The notes: generated by a model from the letters alone, not told the origin. DNA of 8,707 bases from an archaeon (GCA_016550405.1 JABXGX010000298.1:1-8707); one strand, 5' to 3'; positions 1-5,966 are shown, numbered from the stretch's first letter. Numbers and translations: made by a program.

Positions 1-18
1 CCGCGTTATATAAGGCGG
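1..18. promoter_or_regulatory. TATA-like box inside a GC-armed palindrome
   Basis: The first 18 bases read CCGC-G-TTATATAA-G-GCGG. This is an inverted repeat with CCGC/GCGG arms around the self-complementary TTATATAA; only the base pair at positions 5/14 breaks the symmetry. The centre is a good archaeal TATA-box match, and symmetric GC arms could be a repressor site or simply a bidirectional core promoter. Direction is undecided because the window begins here. It could serve a gene off the left edge on the minus strand or a plus-strand transcript. Confidence 0.4.
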
Positions 19-42
19 ACTCACCATTTGGGCTCACTTTCT

Positions 43-76
43 GAGGTCACAAAATGTAACTATACTAACATGTTGT
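43..76 (+). repeat. interspersed direct repeat A, copy 1
   Basis: This 34-base stretch matches 406-439 with about 30 of 34 positions identical. The last 26 bases (51-76) differ at one position only. The core GTCACAAAATGTAACTAT is shared with 5771-5799 with one change. It lies in non-coding DNA in the same orientation as the other copies and has no strong internal hairpin. Confidence 0.65.
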
Positions 77-127
77 AAAGTATAACAAATCCGAAGAAAA
101 CCAAGTTACATTCTATGTTATAGTAGG

Positions 128-298
128 TTATTCATCATAATCCATTCCCAAGAATAACCCCGTTATCAGAATGAATGCCACCAGAAGACCAAGCAAAACA
201 AAAAAATAATTGTTTGTAAAAACAGCGATGGGAACGCTAAGGCCTACAGCTCCCCCAATAATTGCTCCTATACTTCCATTTCGTTCTGATTTTTTCAC
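128..298 (-). CDS. small two-helix membrane protein, 56 aa, unknown function
   Basis: The gene encodes a 56-residue protein that I do not recognise. It opens with a charged segment (MKKSERNGS), then a Gly/Ala/Ile/Val-rich hydrophobic helix at about residues 10-27, a short FTNNY turn, a second helix at about 31-51, and an acidic end (MDYDE). The likely topology is a small integral membrane hairpin. The start is GTG at 298. No other start is possible in this frame because an in-frame TGA lies six codons upstream. An AGGA element sits about five bases before the GTG, with a GGGAG just further up. Strong hydrophobic patterning and a proper ribosome binding site make a real gene likely despite its length. 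It is flanked on both sides by the direct repeats at 43-76 and 406-439, which may mean it moved as a cassette. No clear promoter was found. Confidence 0.72.
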   Translation of the reverse strand: MKKSERNGSIGAIIGGAVGLSVPIAVFTNNYFFVLLGLLVAFILITGLFLGMDYDE

Positions 299-386
299 TT
301 TGTTCCTACTCCCTCATTCGCGTTTTGTGTAAGATATCGTAAATGATTCCAGATAAATGTTACAAAAAAGGAGGAACTTTCAGGCT

Positions 387-422
387 ATGAGTAAGTCTAC
401 ACATTGGGGGCACATAATGTAA
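387..422 (+). other. strong SD followed by an 11-codon ORF ending in repeat A
   Basis: A strong AGGAGGA Shine-Dalgarno match at 369-375 precedes an ATG at 387 by 11-12 bases. The frame reads MSKSTHWGHIM and stops at a TAA inside repeat A copy 2 (406-439). It could be the 5' remnant of a gene whose remainder was replaced when the repeat arrived, or a short leader peptide. No continuation in other frames was recognised downstream. A leader role is unlikely because the next gene starts at 564. Confidence 0.25.
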
Positions 423-439
423 CTATACTAACATGTTGT
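406..439 (+). repeat. interspersed direct repeat A, copy 2
   Basis: This is the second copy of the repeat at 43-76, offset 363 bases. From the CAC at 411-413 to position 439 only one base differs from copy 1. With copy 1 it brackets the 128-298 gene as a direct, not inverted, repeat pair. Confidence 0.65.
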
Positions 440-563
440 TGAGATATCTAAAACCAAATGCGAAAAAAAGTGTTTGATCATAAATAGCATCACTTGGATT
501 CCGGTCCATAAAACTCAAAAAAGGTGTAGGGCAAGAAAGCTGATGAAAAACTAGTGAATAGCA

Positions 564-797
564 ATGTCTGGAAGACTGGCAGTTAAGAAGAGGATGATTC
601 TTACTTATCGCATTTTACAGATCGCAGCTTTATTTTTAGCCCTGCTTTTTCTTTGGGTAATTTATTGGTATTGGTTTGCACTAATTGGCTTGCTTTCCTT
701 TATCATAGTAGCAATTGTAATAAGTGTCACGAGTTCGTTGTTGTATCACTATTTTTCAGAAAAAATCAATGAAGCCAAATCCCCAAGATTTGGGTAG
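564..797 (+). CDS. small two-helix membrane protein, 77 aa, unknown function
   Basis: This 77-residue protein has a basic start (MSGRLAVKKR), two hydrophobic helices at about residues 16-36 and 38-60 separated by an aromatic WYW turn, and a polar C-terminus (SEKINEAKSPRFG). The positive N-terminus suggests an N-in, C-in membrane hairpin. No family is recognised. The start is uncertain. ATG 564 has no close Shine-Dalgarno match. ATG 594 (residue 11) is directly preceded by AAGAAGAGG, which is too close to be ideal. A CCATAAAAC A/T box at 507-515 could be the promoter with a short leader. The gene stands alone between repeat A copy 2 and the 46-bp repeat copy 1, and ends in a pair of hairpins. 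Confidence 0.7.
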   Translation: MSGRLAVKKRMILTYRILQIAALFLALLFLWVIYWYWFALIGLLSFIIVAIVISVTSSLLYHYFSEKINEAKSPRFG

Positions 798-821
798 TAT
801 TAATCTTCAAAGGGACTTTGA
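782..821 (+). terminator. tandem hairpins at the 3' end of the 564-797 gene
   Basis: Two short perfect hairpins follow each other. CCCAA-GAT-TTGGG (782-794) covers the last codons up to the stop. TCAAAG-GGA-CTTTGA (807-821) comes ten bases after the stop and is followed by a modest T run (GCTTTT). The arrangement suits transcript 3'-end formation or protection, although archaeal termination usually relies more on T tracts than on stems. Confidence 0.45.
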
Positions 822-840
822 TACTGCTTTTCACTAGGCC

Positions 841-886
841 GCCACACACACGAAAAATGCCATGGCTTCAGGGACCCGCAGACATT
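841..886 (+). repeat. 46-bp interspersed repeat B, copy 1
   Basis: These 46 bases are identical to 5693-5738, 4852 bases away and in the same orientation. The unit starts GCCACACACACG, has the palindrome GCCATGGC in the middle, and ends GGGACCCGCAGACATT. The match decays right after into T/C-rich sequence. The copy lies between two convergent genes (ends at 797 and 959), so it does not code for either. An ATG inside it opens only a 12-codon frame. Confidence 0.85.
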
Positions 887-958
887 TTTTCCTAGATATT
901 GGGATGGTTCTTATCTGGAAAATATATATCAAATTTTTTGTGATTAGGTTGGTTGTTG

Positions 959-1285
959 TTAGTTTGTTTTTTCTTCCTTAGCTCTATTGAATTCGATTCC
1001 AAAGCTAATGATTATGCCTCCGATCAAAGAGAGAAATGTGATAATCACTATATCGCTAATATTTACCAGTATGCCACCTGATGCTATAGCCCAATAACCA
1101 TACCATGAAAGTGGGACTGCAACAATCATTATTCCGAAAAGGATCGTACCTGCAGCTAGCAGTCTTTTCTTCCTTAGGGGATTTTTCTTCTCCATGAATC
1201 CAAAGATCAGCAGTATTATGGCAATGACAAATCCTAGTATTAACAGAGCTGGCATGGACACGCCCACAAAGATTTGCACACTCAA
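959..1285 (-). CDS. three-helix membrane protein, 108 aa, unknown function
   Basis: This 108-residue integral membrane protein has helices at about residues 11-30, 43-65 and 78-98. A positive loop (EKKNPLRKKR) after helix 1 and a charged tail (NRAKEEKTN) place both on the cytoplasmic side. No family is recognised. The start is taken as TTG at 1285, since GGAG at 1295-1298 lies nine bases upstream. GTG at 1279 is an alternative that removes two residues. A second minus-strand frame over 1056-1289 is open too, but it is shorter, polar and unlike a membrane protein. Upstream, AATTATAAG (minus strand, 1354-1346) is a good TATA box about 60 bases before the start. The gene converges on the 564-797 gene, with repeat B between them. 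Confidence 0.72.
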   Translation of the reverse strand: MSVQIFVGVSMPALLILGFVIAIILLIFGFMEKKNPLRKKRLLAAGTILFGIMIVAVPLSWYGYWAIASGGILVNISDIVIITFLSLIGGIIISFGIEFNRAKEEKTN

Positions 1286-1345
1286 TCAAATCATCTCCAA
1301 AGGCTGTAATTGCTGAAATGTAATGCCAGGTGAGACGCAGCGATT

Positions 1346-1354
1346 CTTATAATT
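1346..1354 (-). promoter_or_regulatory. TATA box for the 959-1285 gene
   Basis: On the minus strand the sequence reads TTAATTATAAG. Initiation about 25 bases downstream (near 1322) would give a leader of roughly 35 bases that contains the GGAG element of the 959-1285 gene. Confidence 0.4.
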
Positions 1355-1528
1355 AACTGAATATTACTAACCTCATTATTTCCACGGATAAATAAGCTCG
1401 AACCCTTTTACGCCAGATGGTATGGCACAAATCATCTTTTAGATCATTTACAAGAAATCGCATATGTGTTGTTGAAACCTATCAGAAAGACACATAACAC
1501 CCGGAAAAATCGTCAACTCAAAACCCCA

Positions 1529-1538
1529 TATTTAAAAT
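1529..1538 (+). promoter_or_regulatory. candidate TATA box for the surface-protein gene
   Basis: TATTTAAAAT is the best TATA-like box upstream of the GTG at 1685. It implies initiation near 1560 and an unusually long leader of about 125 bases, so a nearer weak box is also possible. Confidence 0.35.
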
Positions 1539-1684
1539 AATAGGCATTTATTAGCTACAAATCCCAAAGAGGGTTTAGCATATTGCGAAGAAGGATGGTT
1601 TCAACTACCCCCAACTGAGATAATCCACCACCTAGCGACAGAAATCTTACTTCCTCGTATTACACGGAGGGAAAAACGATAAAA

Positions 1685-4600
1685 GTGAATCACTTGCATC
1701 TTCTACTCGTTTTTGGTCTATGTGTATTTGTTATCAGTGGAATAGGAACCACCCTAACTGTCATTGAAAACGTTACGGGAATTTACACCCACCTCCATAC
1801 GACTCAACTAGATGACCTCGTTTCCAACATCATGAAACCAATATCTCCGTGGTATAGCCAGGCCACCGGTAGCAGTCCGCTAACACCACCGGGGACCAGC
1901 TACTATTTAGAGGATTTCACAACCACCACCTACAGGGACCTATCCAACACAAATGTCACCGGATGGGGCGACGGCACAATCAGACTCCCCAACAACGCCC
2001 CCACAATCGCGGGCACCTGCAACACCCCCAGTTCCGCTGTAGGCGTGTTTGTGGCGGGAAATTATGCCTATGTCGCCGACCATGTCTCAGGGTTGCAGGT
2101 GATCAACATCACCGACCCCACTGCCCCTAGCATCGCCGGCACCTGCAACACCCCCGATTCTGCTCGGGGCGTGTTTGTGGCGGGAAATTATGCCTATGTC
2201 GCCGACTGGGGTTCAGGGTTGCAGGTGCTCAATATCACTGATCCCACCAACCCTTTTATCGCGGGCGTCTGCGACACCCCCAGTTACTCTCGGGGCGTGT
2301 TTGTGGATGGAGATTATGCCTACGTCGCTGACGATACTTCGGGGTTGCAGGTGGTCAACATTGCTGATCCTACTGCCCCTAGCATCGTTGGCACCTGTGA
2401 CACCCCCGTTGCTGCTTATGGGGTGTTTGTGGTGGGGGATTATGCTTATGTCGCCGACCATTCATCTGGTTTGCAGGTGGTCAACATTGCTGATCCTACT
2501 GCCCCTAGCATCGTTGGCACCTGTGACACCCCCAGTTACGCTTATGGGCTGTTTGTATTGGGGGATTATGCTTACGTGGCTGACGGATTTTCGGGGTTGC
2601 AGATAATCAACATTGCTGATCCTACCGACCCTTTTATCGCGGGCGCCTACAACCTATATTGGTCTTTGGGAGTGTTTGCGGATGGAGATTATGCCTATGT
2701 CGCTGACGCGGATCCGGGGTTGCAGGTGCTCAACATTACTGATCCTACCGACCCTTTTATCGCGGGCGTCTGCGACACCCCCAGTTTCGCTTCCGATGTA
2801 TTTGTAGTGGGAGATTATGCCTATGTCGCTGACGATACTTCGGGGTTGCAGGTGGTCAAGATCACTAATCTCACCGAGCTTGCGCCCCTTGCCGTGGCGC
2901 AGTCGTTCCCGGTGTTTGATAATAGTGCAATGCTGCTGGTACGTGCAACATTGACCAGCTCATCCACTGTACCCTCTGGCACTGCAGTCACCTATTATCT
3001 TTCTGCGGATGATGGTGTGCATTGGGAGCAGGTTACACCGGCTTCAGAGCACACCTTCGCATACACTGGTCACCAGTTAAAGTGGAAGGCGGTCCTAACA
3101 ACCTCGGACTCAATGAAAACGCCCACTGTGTCCTCCCTCTCCATCACGTATCATACGGTGATGGGTGCGCCGTCCTTACTGTCTCCTGGAAATGGCACTG
3201 CCACAGCTGATAATACGCCGATGTTTACTTGGGGGGCATTATCGGGGGCTGCCAGTTACTTAATCCAATTGGATACTGTGGTGAGCTTTAATTCACTAGA
3301 TCTGATCAATGCAACCAGCGGTGCTCCCAGTTACACCCCCGCTACTGCCTTATCAGATGGGGTCTGGTATTGGCGGGTGGTCGCAAACGATTCTGACGGC
3401 GAGTTGGGAATATTCTCTGGCACGTGGAGTTTCACCATAGAAACAAGTGCGCCTACCTGGGATCAGACGCCCACCAACCAAGTTGTAGAATTCTATGAAC
3501 CCTTCTGGTACGATTTGAATGCATCGGACCCCTCTGGCATCGACACGTGGTGGTTGAATGACACCGTCCACTTTACCATGGATTCCAACACGGGCATCAT
3601 CACCAATGTCATCACATTGCCTGTTGATACCTATGGGTTACGGGTCTGGGTCAACGACACCCTCAACAACATCCAGACCACGACCTTCACTGTCACCGTT
3701 CAGGACACCACACCTCCCACCTGGGATCAGACGCCCACCAACCAGACCCTCGAGTTGGGGGACCCGTTCCGGTACGATTTGAATGCATCGGACCCCTCTG
3801 GCATCGACACGTGGTGGTTGAATGACACCGTCCACTTTACCATGGATTCCAACACGGGCATCATCACCAATGCCACAGCCTTACCGATGGGAATCTACGG
3901 GGTGCAGGTGTGGGTCAATGACAGCTACACCAACATACGTACCAGAACTTTCACGGTCACCGTCCAAGACACCATATTACCAACTTGGGACCAACTTCCC
4001 ACAAACCAACAAGTTATGCTTGGGGCTGCCTTCACCTATGATGTGAACGCGTCAGACTTGGGGGGGATTGCCTACTATTGGGTCAACGACACCAGCCACT
4101 TTGTCATTGATGGGAATGGTGTCATCACCAATGCGACGGCCTTGACAGTCGGAGTATACGGGGTGGAGGTCCGCGCTTATGACCCGGCTTCCCTCTTTTG
4201 TACCGCGACCATCAGTGTCACCGTTCAGGACATCACGCCCCCCGCCTGGGATGAAACACCGACTGACCACGTCGTGGAGTTGGGCGCCAGCTTTCGCTAT
4301 GACCTCAACGCCTCAGACGCCTCAGGTATTGACCTGTACTGGATTAACGACACCACCCACTTTGTCATTGATAGGAATGGTATCATCACCAATCATGTCG
4401 CCTTAGTGGTGGGGGTGTACAGGTTGGAGGTGCGAGCCTACGACCCAACGCCACTCTACTGTGCCGCTACCTTCATCGTCACTGTCCAGGACACCACGGC
4501 ACCTACCTGGGATCAGGTGCCTGCTGACCAAGTGGTGGCTCTGGGCACACCCTTCCACTTTGATCTCTACGCCTCGGATCCTGCTGGCATCGACCACTGG

Positions 4601-4888
4601 TGGCTAAACGATACCACCCATTTCATAATTGATGCTGCTGGAACCATCACGAACGCTACGACCTTACAGGTGGGCACCTATGGCCTTGAAGTTCGGGCCT
4701 TTGATCCCTCTAATCACTATTGTTCAGCGGCCTTCACCGTTACGGTTGAAGCGCCCACATCAACCCCACCGCCAATTCCTGGCTATCTGGTTCTTGCTAT
4801 GGTTCTCGGACTTGTTGGTGCAATTGGAACCGCCATGTATGTTCTTTACCGCAGGAGACAACTTGGTAGCAAACCATCCAGTTCGTAG
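1685..4888 (+). CDS. LVIVD-propeller / Ig-repeat surface protein, 1067 aa
   Basis: This is probably a cell-surface protein held by one C-terminal helix, suited to binding or adhesion; no enzyme motif is visible. Residues 1-26 are a hydrophobic signal or anchor. A pre-propeller segment (about 70-107) has YYLEDFTT and WGDGTIRLP. Residues 108-400 hold seven LVIVD repeats (motif YVAD..SGLQVVNI.DPT), enough for one seven-bladed beta-propeller. About 403-489 is an Ig/FN3-like domain (TYYLSADDGVHW), and 490-590 a second one (TFTWG..., WYWRVVANDSDG). Five cadherin/Ig-like repeats start at about 591, 679, 767, 854 and 941. A Pro-rich stalk (1024-1032) leads to a membrane helix (1033-1055) and the tail RRRQLGSKPSSS. 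Many N-x-S/T sequons suggest glycosylation of the outer part. The start is GTG 1685, with GGAGGG 13 bases upstream and no in-frame alternative nearby. The gene stands alone and is visibly richer in G+C than its flanks. Confidence 0.85.
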   Translation: MNHLHLLLVFGLCVFVISGIGTTLTVIENVTGIYTHLHTTQLDDLVSNIMKPISPWYSQATGSSPLTPPGTSYYLEDFTTTTYRDLSNTNVTGWGDGTIRLPNNAPTIAGTCNTPSSAVGVFVAGNYAYVADHVSGLQVINITDPTAPSIAGTCNTPDSARGVFVAGNYAYVADWGSGLQVLNITDPTNPFIAGVCDTPSYSRGVFVDGDYAYVADDTSGLQVVNIADPTAPSIVGTCDTPVAAYGVFVVGDYAYVADHSSGLQVVNIADPTAPSIVGTCDTPSYAYGLFVLGDYAYVADGFSGLQIINIADPTDPFIAGAYNLYWSLGVFADGDYAYVADADPGLQVLNITDPTDPFIAGVCDTPSFASDVFVVGDYAYVADDTSGLQVVKITNLTELAPLAVAQSFPVFDNSAMLLVRATLTSSSTVPSGTAVTYYLSADDGVHWEQVTPASEHTFAYTGHQLKWKAVLTTSDSMKTPTVSSLSITYHTVMGAPSLLSPGNGTATADNTPMFTWGALSGAASYLIQLDTVVSFNSLDLINATSGAPSYTPATALSDGVWYWRVVANDSDGELGIFSGTWSFTIETSAPTWDQTPTNQVVEFYEPFWYDLNASDPSGIDTWWLNDTVHFTMDSNTGIITNVITLPVDTYGLRVWVNDTLNNIQTTTFTVTVQDTTPPTWDQTPTNQTLELGDPFRYDLNASDPSGIDTWWLNDTVHFTMDSNTGIITNATALPMGIYGVQVWVNDSYTNIRTRTFTVTVQDTILPTWDQLPTNQQVMLGAAFTYDVNASDLGGIAYYWVNDTSHFVIDGNGVITNATALTVGVYGVEVRAYDPASLFCTATISVTVQDITPPAWDETPTDHVVELGASFRYDLNASDASGIDLYWINDTTHFVIDRNGIITNHVALVVGVYRLEVRAYDPTPLYCAATFIVTVQDTTAPTWDQVPADQVVALGTPFHFDLYASDPAGIDHWWLNDTTHFIIDAAGTITNATTLQVGTYGLEVRAFDPSNHYCSAAFTVTVEAPTSTPPPIPGYLVLAMVLGLVGAIGTAMYVLYRRRQLGSKPSSS
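2006..2884 (+). repeat. seven tandem 126-bp LVIVD units
   Basis: Seven in-frame units encode the propeller blades. All are 126 bases (42 residues) except the sixth (2636-2758), which is 123. Similarity is high at DNA level as well. For example, 2345-2407 and 2471-2533 are identical over 63 bases, pointing to recent duplication or homogenisation of blades 3 to 5. Six of the seven units carry a Cys at the fifth residue (TCNTP, TCDTP or VCDTP); unit 6 lacks it. Confidence 0.88.
3455..4750 (+). repeat. five tandem Ig/cadherin-like units of 261-264 bp
   Basis: The units begin at 3455, 3719, 3983, 4244 and 4505, each with TWDQ.P or AWDETP. Each contains YDLNASD, then W(L/V/I)NDT, HF.(I/M)D, G.ITN, and a final strand ending TVTVQD. 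The first two units have an 88-residue period and lack Cys. The last three carry one Cys in the second-last strand (FCTA, YCAA, YCSA), which divides the array into two subtypes. Confidence 0.85.
3507..3872 (+). repeat. 102-bp perfect direct repeat within the Ig array
   Basis: Positions 3507-3608 and 3771-3872 are identical over 102 bases, offset 264. A further 26 bases at the unit starts (3455-3480 and 3719-3744) also match. Synonymous sites are unchanged, while the rest of the two units has diverged, which suggests a recent duplication or gene conversion of one domain core. Confidence 0.9.
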
Positions 4889-5046
4889 GAAATTCACGCC
4901 AATAAAATCTTTGACTGGTAAGTTTTTGCTACCTGAAGGACAAGTCTACTTCGTACCAAGCCGATTGATCGGATTCAGAAGTCCTGCCTCCAAGCTTTCT
5001 ACTCCAACCCAGGATATTGTGAAAGGGTTTCAGGCTTGTTGTGCCA

Positions 5047-5113
5047 TTTTTTACGTCTTTTACCTGATTATTGCAAAATCTGGATAAAGCCGCGAAAAAG
5101 TTACCAACAAAAA
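5047..5113. terminator. T-tract terminators between convergent genes
   Basis: The 234 bases between the convergent stops at 4888 and 5123 hold no supported gene. T runs at 5047-5052 and 5057-5060 follow the plus-strand gene. On the minus strand, runs of five T at 5109-5113 and 5095-5099 start ten bases after the stop at 5123. Oligo-T tracts without strong stems are typical of archaeal termination, so both transcripts could end here. Confidence 0.45.
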
Positions 5114-5122
5114 TGAGTTAAA

Positions 5123-5629
5123 CTATTCTGCACCTCTTTGAGTGCCTTCTGAGTAAGCTTCTTCGTTTTTTGCTACCTTTTCTGTTACTTTCTTTCTCCT
5201 CTGAAAATATCTGTATACCTGAATCGGCCAGATTGCCCAGTCCCAAGAAGCTTTGTACATAAGATACCACCATCCCCACACCATTGCCAGAAAGAGTGGC
5301 AGGACGGCTCCAGCGGGGCTAGTAAGGCTGACGATACCGGCAACCGTTAACAGGAAGATGAAAATCCCGATACAAACCATATTAACGAGTTTTGAAGCTA
5401 ACTTTTGCTTATTTTTATTTGCAACATCTTCACGGCGAGTCGACTTTGAGAATGAATACATTCGCTTGAGAACCCAGCCTATAATGATGATAAGGACGAG
5501 GACAAAAATAGTGGAGAGAACAAGCGTGATGGTGTACATCAAAGTAGTGAATCCAAAATCGTCAATCAGTGGTAGCGGTTGGATTATCGAGCAGAGTTGT
5601 ATCCAATTGCTAACCAAATAAGGCATCAT
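5123..5629 (-). CDS. three-helix membrane protein with charged tail, ~168 aa
   Basis: The protein of about 168 residues has membrane helices near residues 26-53, 82-103 and 107-125. A basic loop (SKSTRREDVANKNKQK) lies between helices 1 and 2. A Trp/Tyr-rich amphipathic stretch (WGWWYLMYKASWDWAIWPI) comes next, then a strongly charged cytoplasmic tail with a coiled-coil look. No family is recognised. The start is taken as ATG 5629, since AGGA lies five bases upstream. ATG 5650 adds seven residues but has no Shine-Dalgarno match. The frame stays open to a GTG at 5701, which lies inside repeat B and so is unlikely to be the true start. It converges on the surface-protein gene and diverges from the 5967 gene. 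Confidence 0.7.
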   Translation of the reverse strand: MMPYLVSNWIQLCSIIQPLPLIDDFGFTTLMYTITLVLSTIFVLVLIIIIGWVLKRMYSFSKSTRREDVANKNKQKLASKLVNMVCIGIFIFLLTVAGIVSLTSPAGAVLPLFLAMVWGWWYLMYKASWDWAIWPIQVYRYFQRRKKVTEKVAKNEEAYSEGTQRGAE

Positions 5630-5692
5630 CGATTTCCTGGAGTCTTTCATAGCAATAATCGTTCTTAATGGTTCCCACACAGAATCGGTTAA

Positions 5693-5738
5693 GCCACACA
5701 CACGAAAAATGCCATGGCTTCAGGGACCCGCAGACATT
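5693..5738 (+). repeat. 46-bp interspersed repeat B, copy 2
   Basis: This copy is identical to 841-886 over 46 bases. It sits just upstream of the minus-strand membrane-protein gene, 32 bases before repeat A copy 3. The ATG inside it opens a 38-codon frame (5709-5825) that runs through copy 3, without a ribosome binding site. Confidence 0.85.
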
Positions 5739-5770
5739 CTTCCCATAATTTTGACTAACTTACTCTCCAT

Positions 5771-5799
5771 GTTGGGGTCACAAAAAGTAACTATGCCTA
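5771..5799 (+). repeat. interspersed direct repeat A, copy 3
   Basis: The sequence begins GTTGGGGTCACA and shares GGTCACAAAAWGTAACTAT with copy 1 with one change. It diverges after that point (GCCTAC instead of ACTAAC). Its closeness to repeat B copy 2 suggests the two form one ~107-base unit, 5693-5799. Confidence 0.5.
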
Positions 5800-5805
5800 C
5801 AGATT

Positions 5806-5940
5806 CTAGTAACGCATCTTCATAAAGGCCGAGCACCATATCTTCCCTTCAATCACGCATTCCCAGTCTTTACGCTGAGGCATTTCGGGTTTTTAATTTC
5901 CTTCTTCCTCAATATCCATATATTTTTTAATCCGTGCCAT
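5806..5940 (-). pseudogene. possible broken 44-codon ORF
   Basis: On the minus strand a frame starting at ATG 5940 reads MARIKKYMDIEEEGN, meets a TAA at 5895-5893, and continues in the same frame as KPEMPQRKDWECVIEGKIWC to a TAG at 5808-5806. The composition looks like that of a soluble protein, and an ancestral sense codon at the TAA would restore 44 residues. There is no convincing ribosome binding site, and it overlaps the promoter of the plus-strand 5967 gene, so chance is quite possible. Confidence 0.2.
5917..5925 (+). promoter_or_regulatory. TATA box for the 5967-6416 gene
   Basis: CATATATTT followed by a T run lies about 42-50 bases before the ATG at 5967. Initiation about 25 bases downstream would leave a leader of roughly 20 bases holding the GGAGGT element at 5954-5959. 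Confidence 0.5.
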
Positions 5941-5966
5941 CTTCTTTTTATTTGGAGGTTTGATGA

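Larger units (their letters stand above)
1286..1684. other. divergent intergenic region with two promoter candidates
   Basis: This ~400-base A/T-rich gap separates the minus-strand 959-1285 gene from the surface-protein gene starting at 1685. It holds a minus-strand TATA box near 1346-1354, a plus-strand A/T box at 1529-1538 and the GGAGGG ribosome binding site at 1666-1671. Only short frames without ribosome binding sites were seen. No RNA gene was recognised. Confidence 0.5.

Noticed and set aside
53..112. Inverted repeat AATGTAACT (53-61) / AGTTACATT (104-112) as a hairpin or transposon end
   Set aside because: The 9-base arms are 42 bases apart in A/T-rich DNA, neighbouring complementary words are not nested, and no transposase or target duplication is visible.
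43..439. CRISPR array made by the repeats at 43-76 and 406-439
   Set aside because: There are only two adjacent copies, separated by over 300 bases that contain a gene. No regular spacers or cas genes are present.
1056..1289. Second open minus-strand frame of 77 codons overlapping the 108-residue membrane protein
   Set aside because: Its product is polar with scattered Cys/His and no hydrophobic pattern, while the other frame gives three clean membrane helices, a better ribosome binding site and a longer product.
4961..4972. CCGATTGATCGG as a terminator stem after the surface-protein gene
   Set aside because: Only four base pairs can form once a loop of four is allowed, and no T run follows directly.
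4629..5087. Plus-strand frame of 152 codons running past the end of the surface-protein gene
   Set aside because: Most of it overlaps the well-supported Ig repeats in another frame. The non-overlapping part has no ribosome binding site or recognisable motif.
5253..5621. Plus-strand frame of 122 codons antisense to the membrane-protein gene at 5123-5629
   Set aside because: It is a mirror of the hydrophobic codons of the opposite strand, has no ribosome binding site, and its product is basic and irregular.
5630..5701. GTG at 5701 as the start of the minus-strand membrane protein
   Set aside because: It lies inside the 46-bp repeat B, which is non-coding at its other copy, and has no ribosome binding site. 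ATG 5629 has AGGA at good spacing.
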